NCBI RefSeq assembly: GCF_011075055.1
Contig: NC_058146.1
Coordinates: 15,786,320-15,850,319, forward strand
DNA from: Mangifera indica
Lineage: Eukaryota > Streptophyta > Magnoliopsida > Sapindales > Anacardiaceae
DNA length: 64,000 nucleotides
Direction: 5' to 3'
The number at the start of each line of letters is the position of its first letter. Position 1 is the first letter of the stretch. The position numbers and the translations under genes were made by a program. Below are positions 24,723 through 35,700 of this stretch, one piece after another. Below the pieces are notes generated by a model, which worked only from the letters and a program-made list of their open reading frames with translations, ran no database searches and was not told the origin of the DNA.

Positions 24723-26080
24723 TGGGGTTCGTTCAAGTCTTTTCTTTTGGTATATCTAGTTTTTGTCTCTTCAAATTCTCATGGTTCGTTTAGCAGCCAT
24801 GTTAGTTTGAGGAATCATCGAGTTTGTAGTTGGACTCCTCTCCCTGTTTCCAGGCGAATTTTCTGGTTTTGCATGTCTTCTTCCTTTTCTGATGGTGCGT
24901 TTGGGTTTGTTGTCCATTTCGGTGATTTGGTTCTAACATATCGTGTGAAATTGCTGTTATGAGAACTTCTAACCTAGGCAAAATTCAAATACTAAGGAAA
25001 TAATACTTCAATTATATTTATTTTGGGTTTATTGATATTTGAGTTCATAAAATTGACAATCCTCGAGTTTAAGTTCAGTTTGAAATTATTCTTTGCCTTA
25101 TGTGAACCAGAGGGAGATGATAGCTTATAAATGAATTCCCCCTTTTATGAATATAGTAATATAAAATATATAAATTTATATATTCCTTATATTAACTATT
25201 AATTTGATCCAAGTCATTCAAATTCAAATTTGTGGTTGGATTGAATAAGTTGAGTTAGAGTGTTTTGGATTAAATCTATATTAAATTGATTTTTAATTAA
25301 ATTTAAAGCTCAATTTATTAATCTTGAGTCGATTTTGAACCAAATTTTTTAAAATCAAACTGATCTTGAATTGGGTTTTATTTTGGATTGGTTTGGATTG
25401 CATCCTTTGAAACCCTATGAGAATTTTCATGATTTTGTGGTGCAAGTTCTTGTAGAATTAATTTTATATTTTGGCTTTTTAAAATTTGTCTTGATTTTGT
25501 TCTTTAAAGTGGAAAATGAAGGTGGGATTTTTTTTTTTTTAATTTTTGTACTTTGTTAATGGATATATATAATCTTCACTAAATAACAATGCATATTCTT
25601 GAATTTATTTGGTCTCTGTTTTCATACATTTAGGGTTTTGTCTATATAAAAAACATCGAGCAAGAGATATACACAAAATTGAAAAACATATTAAATTTAA
25701 ATTTAAATGACTATTATTAATTCTGTTTTTTGTATGATCGATGAATTTTAAACTCGTTTTGTTATCTTCGATTATTACAAATTTATTCTTTTGGATAAAT
25801 TAGAATAAATTTAACACCTGGTTAAACTATAATAATAGCCTTGGTATAACTTTATTAAAAATTAGATTTTATATTTAATGATTAATTATATAAATTTATT
25901 TTAGTTTGTATTTTACTTTTTATTTAAATATTTTATTAATCTAACCATCGAATTTAGACACAAAAATGGTTTATATCGGGCCAAATCTAACATGACCCGT
26001 TATGTTGTGTCAAGCCCTATCAATTTATAGGTCTTGTAGGTTAGACTTATGACACAACTAAACCCTCTTAGTCATGCGTT
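24723..26080. other. AGO2 3' flank and AT-rich spacer
   Basis: The first ~250 bases are likely the remaining 3' UTR. After that the sequence is AT-rich with no recognised gene or complete element. Confidence 0.4.
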
Positions 26081-26084
26081 GGTG

Positions 26085-26352
26085 GATCTTTGGGGCTCGA
26101 GTTCGGCTAGAGCTCGATTCGGTTTGGTTCGAGTTCGGTTCGTTTTCTGTTCGGCTCGTTTTTCATTATCAAAATGACATCGTTTTTAATATATATGGAT
26201 CAAAACGACGTCATTTTGTATAAAAAATTTTAAAAAAAAATTTACCGAGTCAGTTCAAGCTCAATCGAGCCGAACAGAGCTCAGCTCGTTTCGGGCTCCA
26301 ACCGAGCCGAGCCGAGCTCGAGCTCGAGCTGGCTTGGCTCGAGTCCAGCCCT
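26085..26352. mobile_element. hAT-like MITE with CTCGAG-rich ends
   Basis: The right end GGCTCGAGTCCAGCCCTA (about 26335-26352) is mirrored by a shortened left end (TTTGGGGCTCGAGTTCGGCT, about 26090). The arms are rich in gagctcgagc palindromes around an AT-rich centre with two inverted copies of aaaa(t/c)gac(a/g)tc. No clear target duplication was found. Confidence 0.5.
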
Positions 26353-26863
26353 AAATACAACTCTTATAGCCTGAAAAAAAAAAAGGGCATGTGTCATGTT
26401 ATGAACTGACTTGATCTCTTTGACATGTCTATATCAATTGAATCGGATTGGTTTCTTCACTAGGTTAACATCTGATCCGGCTCAAAATATTGTTGTCAGC
26501 ATGAATTCAGCAAACAGTGAAGAAAACAGAAATGAAATTACTAGAAGATCAAGCTCTGACAAAATCGCTGCAACCAATGGAGTTTCTTCTGGTGGAGCTC
26601 TCTGCAGATGGACCTACAAAATGTGCATAGTGTTGAAGCCATCTGAAAATTTAATCACCTCGGTTCTTCTGCAAATGTAATTTTCTTTTGAATTTACTCT
26701 TTTTTTAGCTTTAAAATGAGCCTATGTATATATATATATATATATATTATAACAATATTAATGCTATGTCGTTTTACATCTGATTAGTGAAATTGGACCT
26801 GTCTTGTGAATATCAAGATTTTAGGTTTTTCTTTTCTTTTTTTTATAAATTTCATTGATTTAA
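26353..26863. other. spacer before the SHMT fragment
   Basis: Contains a 60-residue open stretch from an ATG at about 26501 with no recognisable domain, and a TA microsatellite near 26725-26746. It could be a relic of the gene from which the SHMT fragment derives, but nothing shows this. Confidence 0.3.
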
Positions 26864-27188
26864 CTATAAATTTCGCCGTTTATACCGGTCTCCTTTTACC
26901 TGGAGAAAGAATTATAGGTCTAGAGCCACCATCCGGAGGCCATGAGTCACGTCTATTATACTCCGGGGAAGGAAAAAGGTTTCGGCTGCTGTTATATATT
27001 TTGAGAGTTTTCCATATGAAGTGAATCCACAAACTGGTTTGATTGATTATCATAAACTGGAGGAGAAGGCCATGGATTATTATAGGCCCCAGATTTTCAT
27101 TTTTGGCGGAGGCTTCATATCCAAGTAAGTAGGACCATGGGAGGTTTAGGCATATGGCTCATATAAGTGGGCTCATGTCAGCTAGGGC
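26864..27188 (+). pseudogene. serine hydroxymethyltransferase fragment, frameshifted
   Basis: Translation of 26864-26980 gives NFAVYTGLLLPGERIIGLEPPSGG-type sequence. After a shift in frame at the aaaaagg run (about 26971-26977), 26975-27125 gives [37 protein letters not shown] further piece MAHISGLMSA follows near 27150. These match consecutive parts of plant cytosolic-type SHMT (NFA.YT.LL.P.DRI.GLDLPSGGH.., [43 protein letters not shown]). Key positions have decayed, the frame changes, and a stop follows GGGFISK. It is a partial, non-functional copy; flanking exons are absent. Confidence 0.82.
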
Positions 27189-27996
27189 GTGGATTTATTT
27201 CTATCGTTGAATTCTTGTACTTCTTGTGTGAGGAACTTCGGAATTGTGTGGTTTATCTGATGCGCTCACACAAAAATATGTTACATACAATATATTTTCA
27301 ATCTATGGTCACTGTAGAAATAAAGTTGTTTAGAATTATTCCATTATTTGCTAGCATTGTTGTTCCCCCGGGAAGTAAAAATATGAATCATTTGTATTTA
27401 ATTTGTGTTTTAAACATGTTGTTTTAAATTTTTTAACCCAAAATATATTAAACATACATTTTATATCTTTCCGGTATTAAACGTATATTTTTGCCATTTT
27501 TTTATGAATTCTTTAAAGCACTAAAATATTCCTTGCTTTTTTTATTAATTATCATAATATTATAAATATATAAAACAAAAAACCCAATTTTTTGTCATCC
27601 AAATCTCTAACTTCTCTTAATAATTTTTTATGATAATTGAATATTGATTATATATTATATTATATTAGGTTTAATAATCAATTACATACTTTACATTTGA
27701 ATTATTAATTAAAATATTTATGAAAATGTATTAAAATTATTATTGATATTATTGTATTTTTATAAACATATTATTGAGAATGTGTCGCATATACATGTTC
27801 CATATCCAAATTTTATGATCATTATTTTATTTATGTATTTTTTATTATTTATCATATTATACTCATATAATTTTCATACTGTATTTTTCTCATTCTTATA
27901 TTTACTAACTACTATGTTATGGTCACTTGAGATGGTGAAATGCTAGAGTTTTGTTGTCAGGTAGTTGTACATGCATAAAATTAATGACATTTAAGA
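27189..27996. other. AT-rich spacer, no gene seen
   Basis: Highly AT-rich; long open frames here are low-complexity Leu/Ile/Phe runs and not credible proteins. Confidence 0.4.
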
Positions 27997-28211
27997 GGCT
28001 CCAAGGTATAATGAAAACCCAAAGTGACTCTCGTTAACTTTTGAAAATCTAAATATTCATTCATTTATTAGTTTTGGTTGTTATAATTATGGGTAAAATC
28101 ATCATTTAGAGATTTTTATTTAGATACTGTAGGAGCCAAATCGTATAGATAACTAATATTTAGATTTTCAAAAGTTAGTAAAGGTCACTTTGGATTTTCA
28201 CTATTTTGCCA
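27997..28211. mobile_element. short MULE-MITE with 9-bp target duplication
   Basis: A 215-bp inverted-repeat element: aaaacccaaagtgactctcgttaac on the left pairs with the inverse near 28165-28200. Flanks are CATTTAAGA (27988-27996) and TATTTAAGA (28212-28220), eight of nine identical. It is the most reduced member of the family in the window. Confidence 0.7.
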
Positions 28212-28220
28212 TATTTAAGA

Positions 28221-30280
28221 AGGTTGGAAAAGTTTCTTTCATGGATTGATTGCTGCCGACATCTATGAAACATATATACCTCTGACATGCTTCTTGTGAA
28301 TAAAGTGCTAATAATTTAAACATTTGTCTACTGATATTATCTTTGTTTAACCACATCAAGTCATGCTTAAATCTGGAATGAATATTTTCATTAGTTTTTC
28401 CCAAATGCCATGTTTCTCAAGATTTGTTTTAAGTAGATATTACAGATAACAGGTGAAGAAGTTCTATCATAATTTCCAATTTGACATTTTTTGTTCGGAA
28501 TGCTTTGATTTAATTTAGTACTTAAGTTTTGGATATGAGATTGTTGCATTCCTTGGAGAATTGGTTATATCCTTATCTGTCTTTTTGGAACTTATGATGG
28601 CTGCACTTTAATATACTATAACCATACATATTGAACACATACTCTGGCCATAATTAGTTTGTTTTATGTGATCCATCCCTTTAATTAGAAAAAATATATA
28701 TCATCTTAATATGTACCCAATGATAGCATAAGTTAACCTAGATATGAATGTGGATGCACTTGGCTCATTGATTGTAGGTGATGTGAACTCAAGCTTAAAG
28801 TAAGCAATAAATCTTTACTAGGTCCAAACTAAGGTAAAAGATAGCAAAACAAGCACTTATTCATCCCTTATCTTTCAATGCATACGAGAGAAACCCAACT
28901 CATTTCAGTTGGGCCCTATCTATTCAATCCAAGTCTTGGGTAGTTCAAATACTCCAACTCTAGCTTTTGGTTATAACATGCTCAAATAGGACAAAATTAT
29001 GCTGTCTGGTTGGAAAAAACATATGAGAGATAAAACATTAAATGGGAGTTCCATATCGGTTAAAGACAAAGTTATTTGTTCACTCTTTTTAAGACAAAGT
29101 ATTTGGATTTGGTTTGACCTCTATTTTCAGTAAAGACAATGATAACTTTCTTAGCCAACTATTTGTGGTAAAAAAATCAGAATTTGAATTAAAATCCATC
29201 ATTTATACTAGTTTTAAGGTTTCCTACTTATGATCATGGGTTTATCCTAATGGTCAAACATTGTATTGTGGTTTTTAAGGTGCTTTTACTTGTTTATTGC
29301 ACCACTTTGTATTTGACCTCTATATATGATCTAGTCTTCACTTGTAATATTTAGACTTGAATGATATTTGAATGAAACAACTAAATTACTTTTGAGAGAG
29401 TTTTATTTTTTTAATCCAAATCTTTGCCTAGGTTTGGTGGTGGACATCCAAGTTGGTGGCCTTGCCTTTAGACTTGGATTTTTTGATATTTTCATTTGTA
29501 AATTTGTTGTATTTTCATTCCTTCTTGCTTAACCAAATTGGTTCTAAAAGGGATTGTTTGTTGAAAACTCTCCCTAATTTGATTGAAATCACATTAGTGT
29601 GAGTTAGTTCAGTTCAAGGTGCTTCAAGTGCATAAAACAACAAAAGTAATTATGTTAATTTTTTTATCTTATAGAATAATTATGATAAGGTTCTCTGACA
29701 ATTATTTAGGCACTTATTATAAATTTTTTTACTTGTAATTTAACTTGTATTTACTAATGAAAAGTCGTAATATAATTGTTTTTCCCTCAATTTTATTGGT
29801 TGTCACAGTAAAATTTATCATAGTGGATTATATATACGAGTTGTTAGTTTAGAAATAAGGTGGGTTATAGTTTTTGTGACATGTGAGCACATATTAGTCT
29901 GTTAATTTATATTTTAATATTTGGTTAAATGATAATTTAATTGATTTTTTTCTTTTTTGTTTAAGGATGGTGATAAGTGCTGGTAGAAAAAAAATAGGCA
30001 ATTTATGATTATTGAGCAGGCTCTTGGGCATCTTTTAAGGATGTCTTTCATCGAGGGTGTAAATTCTTTTTTTGAATTATGATGTGATGTGTTAAAATTG
30101 TTTATGTTAACTACTTATTATACAAATTTCGATTACTTGACTTTGAATTGAAAATTGTTTTGTTGTAATACATGACTTTATTTTTTGTTCTTTTGTTTCT
30201 TATTTGCTTTCTTATTTTAATATTTTTCGGCCATTTATTATCTATTTAAAATAGGGCAAAAGAAAAAAAACAACATTGTT
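28221..30280. other. gene-poor region, possible old LTR debris
   Basis: No gene recognised. About 29270-29640 has LTR-like composition (TATA-like ctatatatgat, then a T-rich stretch and a run resembling LTR ends), but no TG..CA boundaries, primer-binding site or partner copy could be fixed. Confidence 0.3.
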
Positions 30281-30934
30281 TCATCATGTACATAAATTGT
30301 TGTGTTAAATACATACAACTGATATAATAACAAATATATAATTATTGCTTTAACTATTAAAATAGTTGTCTTTACAACATTATAAATCATTGTATTAGTT
30401 AAGTAGTTATTACTTAAAAATGAAACAATTTGTTGTTTAAAATATTTAAAATTATTGTTTAATGTTTTTTATCATCGTTGTCTAAGTTAAATAGTCGTTT
30501 AAAAACAACACAGTTCATTACTTAACATAGCTTATAATCATCCCCTAATGTCCTTGATAATTATTGTTTTAGCTAAATAATTATTGCTTGAAAATAACAC
30601 AATTCGTTACTTAAAATAACTTATAACCATCGCCTAATGTTTTTAATATTTGTTGCCATTAGTAATTGAAACTGTTGCATTAAAGACTAAAATGTAAAAA
30701 TGTATCATTAAACTAATCATTCGTTTAGATCACACTAAAACCACTGCATTTGGATTACTAATATGATGACTATTTTTATTGTGGACTAATCAAATATAAA
30801 TCATTGCCTATTAACTAATATAGCGAAAACATTTGTGATAGTTGTGATTTTGTTGTCTAAAGTATAAAACCACGGTTTTATGGGCTTTTGACAACAAAAA
30901 TAAACAACTACATTAAACGTTTTATGGTATAGTG
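30281..30934. mobile_element. probable CACTA (EnSpm) right-end fragment
   Basis: The sequence ends TTTATGGTATAGTG at 30934, which read inward from the other strand is CACTATACCATAAA, a CACTA-type terminus. The preceding ~600 bp contain several degenerate direct repeats of aacac(a)gttcattactta..ataatcatc type (clear copies near 30507 and 30595), as in CACTA subterminal regions. No left end was found, so it is a fragment or the call is wrong. Confidence 0.4.
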
Positions 30935-31579
30935 TTGATATTGACTCTTATAGCTTGAGCTAAGCAAATTCTTTAAACTATGGCTTTAGCTCAAGCCATG
31001 GTTATGTATTTTAGACTCAATAAAGCTTGAGTTAATTCGATTCGAATATAATCCTAATTTTATCCTAGGTCAAATTATGCAAGACATTTTCGTTGAGTTA
31101 AAATGAAAGAGCCTCCAAACAAGAGTAAGTGAATCTGTACATGAGATATTTCTGTAATGGGAAGCTAAGTACTTATCAACCACTTGATCAAATTGCCTTG
31201 CCAAAACCTCACTTTTTTTTCGTCCCGATGCTAAGTTTTGTAATCAAAATATCCCAAAATTTGGTTAATTTTCATTAAACAAAGAGAGAGAAGAAATTCA
31301 ATCATAGCTTTTGAAAGACGCAACGCGTTGATCCCAATTTGGCTAAATGAGTTGACGAGTGACAACCGTAGATTCCATCTAAGCGGACGGAAATTTTCAA
31401 ATAAACCCCTTAGCCTTATTTCAACCCCTCCTGGCGTGAGTGATTCGTCATTACCCCCACCTTACATGTCCAGTTTTAAACTCGAGTTTTTAGATGATCT
31501 ACATGCAGTACCTCAAGTGGCTGTTATTTCGGTAAAATTACTATCCCTTTTTTTTTTTTTTAACTTAATATATTTGAGT
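30935..31579. other. spacer, no supportable gene
   Basis: A short frame near 31328-31582 lacks an ATG start and any recognised domain. Slightly less AT-rich than its surroundings (31300-31510). Confidence 0.35.
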
Positions 31580-32401
31580 TAGAGTGGACAATTTTTAATA
31601 CGATATGTTAATCCAATATGATATGATACAAAAAATATTATATTAGGTTAAATTTTTTGACATAAAATTTATTTCAGGTCAATCTAATACAATTTGAAAT
31701 TAATTTGAATAGTGTTAAGATTTATATGGAAATAACCTAACACGATCTGAATCAATACGAATGTTTTGAAAAAATATTACTTTAATAATTACAATAGTTA
31801 TATTTTTATATAATTATAATTACTCATATTATTGTTTATTTTTATTTAAATATTTTATTTTATTATTAAATAGTAAGAATTTGATTTGGTTAGTCTAATT
31901 GTATATGCGTTTTTTTAAAGTCTTACTCATATTATAATTATATATTGTATCTTTATAATAAAAATTTTGAAATATTTACAAATTGCATATAATTATACAT
32001 TTGTTTAATTATAATTACTCATATTATTTTTTATTTTTATTTAAATATTTTATTTTATTATTAAGTAGTAAATTATTGATATGTTTTAAAAATCTCAGTA
32101 TGTAATCTTTTAGAGCATTTATCAATAAGACAAAATATTATATTGTGTGTTTTATTAATAATAGGTTAAGGTAATTGATTAAAAAATTAAAACCATAAAA
32201 AAACTTTAGAGAGTGAAAACAATATATCATTTCCGGTCAAACTGAGTTAGACTAGATCAATTCAAATATTATAGAATTGAGTTAGAGTTAAAAAATTTTG
32301 ATACGATTTAATTCGGATCGGGTTATAGTTGAAAGTCTTTGACATAAAACTTGAACTGATATAATACGAACATAATCCGATGACATGAATTATCAGCTCT
32401 A
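31580..32401. mobile_element. hAT-like MITE, 822 bp
   Basis: The left end TAGAGTGGACAATTTTT and the inverted right end TAGAGCTGATAATTCAT are related. Flanks ATTTGAGT (31572-31579) and GTTTGACT (32402-32409) match at six of eight positions, consistent with an aged 8-bp duplication. The AT-rich body has no coding capacity. A relative lies at about 60180-60792. Confidence 0.6.
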
Positions 32402-32721
32402 GTTTGACTGTTTGTTCCACCCTCTCTTTAGCATGAAATATGTAAAATTACCGCTCATTACGCCAAATCAATTCTAACCTGAGAGTTTAAGTAGTTGGCG
32501 TGTCAATGCACAAAGTAGAAAAACTCTAATATATTTAAATTACCCCACTTACACCCCCCAAAATAAGCAAAACCTAACTATAGTGTAACACCTTCAAATC
32601 ATCAAATATTTCAGTAACACAACCATTTTATATATATATATATATATAAAAGAAAAGCATGTTATTCGAAAATATTTAATGAACCAATGGTAGATGATAT
32701 GCAAGAAAAGGATGTTACTAT
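32402..32721. other. 3' flank of the minus-strand TNL gene
   Basis: Probably includes the TNL 3' UTR (minus strand). A TA microsatellite occurs at about 32631-32648. No other gene is seen. Confidence 0.4.
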
Positions 32722-35700
32722 TTAATTACCTACAGTTGGGGTAGTGCTCAAAATAATCTGAAGGCTTTTCAATCTCTTGGGTCGTGGTTGGTCTTCCTCA
32801 GGATTGTGCATGTCTCGACGCAACAAACGAAATCTACACTCCTTCACCTTACAAACATCCATATCTATACATTTTCCGTTTGAATCCTTAACATAAAACT
32901 GGATGCTCATCTCATCACCGTTAGAGCTTCTTGCATCATACTCGAGGAAATCATAACCCAGGAAAACATGATCTTTGTTTACATTTCGAGGGCCAGCTTC
33001 ACTTTCCCAACTCTTCAGGCTGCCATTATGAAATATGGTTGTGCCATCTCCACATTCATAAAAAATTTCCAATCCCTTGCCCTTATTTTCATAGTCACGA
33101 AACTCTACAAGAGCGCTCACAGCAAAACTGAGAAAAATCCAATTCCGTTGGAGCTTGAAAGTTACAGAAGATCCCTTATTTTGATGACTAAATTTGAAAC
33201 ACTCTGGGATTTCAGTTCCAGGGAAACAGATACAAGCTCTCGATCGTGTTAGACAACAAGATTTCTGTGCCAAGAAGTCATCAATAATTGACAAGAGAAA
33301 TTCCATTTTAATTTGAACAAGAAATTAATAAAATGAGTGAGAAAGACTATACCTCAATTTCGTCTAAAACACGTTTAATGCTGCCTTGAAGTGCATTTTG
33401 ATCTAGATTGAAGCAGTTGCTCAAGTTGACTCTCACGGATTTCTTGCTTGGGCATAGAATTGACAAATCTGGTGTTGCTTCCATTAATTCGCAGCTGTGA
33501 GCATCTACAGATTGTAAACTAGTTGGAAGCTCAGGCAAGGAGTGAAGGCTGTTGCAGTTGGCTAATTCAACGTGCAATAACTTAGATAGGTCTTTGAAGC
33601 ACAATGGATCGTTGTAAACCTCCTCTCCTGAGTCGTCAGACAATAATCCATCAAGTTTGGAGCAGCCTGAAAGAAGAAGATATTGTAGATATCCCAGTTT
33701 ACGAATGTTTCTCGGGAGACTCTTAAGGCTTTTGCAGTGCCTCAGATTCAAGACAACAAGCTTCTCCAGGTGCTCGATAGTTGAGGAAATCTTACGCAAA
33801 TGCTCGCATCCTTCTAGAATCAATCTCTCCAAATTGGGAGGGAAGCAAGCGAAATCTGGGCTGTCGACGTGCTTGGAGTGACTGAGATTAATATATTTTA
33901 GGCTACCAAAACACTGTAACCGAAAACATAAGGAATACATCACATTACTAATAACCACGAGATTCGGATATTTATTAGTAGCTCCATAATTGTATTTTCT
34001 TAAATTTGTAGATTTTATATCAGATTAATGACACATCATTTATGTACTCAATTATGTATTTAAAAGTATAAGATACAAATTAAAATATATCAAGAAATAA
34101 AATTCAACATATACCTTAGCATTAGGCCACTGTGTTTCCACTTGGGTATGAGACATGTCGAGTGCCACAAGGTGTTCGGTGTTTAATTTCAATTGCAATA
34201 AATCCAAGTTACATCCGTGCCAACACAGGTACCTTACTTCACCCAAATCAAACTCAAGGCCTTCGCGAACACGCACCTTATTCATATTATTCTCTTCATA
34301 GTGTGGGTGATGTAGTTTGAACAATCTCAAGTTATGCATCTTTCCAAAGCCTTCAATTGTTAAAGTTCTCTCCCCTTGTTCAGCCCTGTTCAAACATATG
34401 CCTTTAACTGCTTTTGTTCCCTTAATAAACCAGAAAGAAGGATAAGTTAACATCCAATATTATATATATACTACTTTACTAGTCAAGACTAGTATGAAAT
34501 AATTATATCAAGACCATACATATTAACTACTGGAACCTAAAATACAATATATTATTTTAGTCCAATAAATAGATCCAATGATATTTAAGCATGATCATAA
34601 TATAATTATGTTATGATGGTCCTGGTTAGAGAATTTGTGTGTGTACATTCATACAATTGGAAAACCGAAAATGATAATCTCTAACATAATTTTCCACAAC
34701 ATCTTTCTAACTCTTACCGTATTGCGTCTCAGGACAGAAGAGATATCTTTATAATTCCACAAACGACTACGTTCCTCAACGTATTTAGCCTCTTGATGAA
34801 CAATACTTCGAGCCATTGCTTGGAACAAATCATTCACTATTATCTTTTCATCAGATGTAGTACTTATAAGACACTTATCAATGAGATATTCTAAGTCTGA
34901 CTTGCTCCTGTCCTCATAAGTGGCAACCAAGTAATCCGATACAAAATCTTTACCATACCATTTGAAGAAACAAGCAACATCCAGAAATATATCCTTCTGA
35001 GGACCATGTCCATCTAGCTCATTGTAACTTACTTGTAGCTCTTTTTGGATTCCTTCAAGGGGACTTACTTGTAGTTTGTCTATTGCACTTTCCCAAACTT
35101 TAAAGTCACCTTTCCAATTGGATAAATATTTACCACAGATTATCAAAGCTAACGGAACACCATTAGAATATTTTACTACCTTATTCGACAGAAAATGATA
35201 ATCTGAAATGGGTTCTTTTCTTTTAAAGGCATGCCAACTGAAAAGTTCAAGAGCTTCAGGATCTGATAATCCCTCGACCTTGTATAGATTATTGGTAGGC
35301 ACATCACAATTTTGAAGCACTCGTTTATCCCTTGTTGTTATAATGATTCGACTTCCTAAACCCAAGTCATTCAAAAAATTACCAATTAGAGAATTTATTT
35401 GGTCTACTGAAGTGACATCATCTAAAACAATAAGTATTTTTTTTTTATCTAGCTTTCGATTTGTCAAAATAAATTTTTTATTGGGATTTAATCTTGATTC
35501 TTTCCCAATATCTTTAAGGAAGAAAGAATTCTGAAACTGATTGTTGATATTGTTAAATATAGCCTCAACAACAGTGGTTTTTCCTATGCCACTCATTCCC
35601 CAAATACCTAAAATCCGAAGATGGTCTTCTGATCCATTCTCAAGTAAAGATCCAATTTTTGTGATGCTTGATTCTAGTCCAATTTTCAAATCCATAGTAT

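Noticed and set aside
26411..26680. Frame with NSANSEENRNEITRRSSSDK
   Set aside because: No recognised domain and no support as an exon; kept only as spacer.
27743..27946. 67-residue hydrophobic frame
   Set aside because: Starts from extreme AT richness; no family resemblance.
31328..31582. 84-residue frame
   Set aside because: No ATG start at its beginning, no domain, ends in low-complexity sequence.
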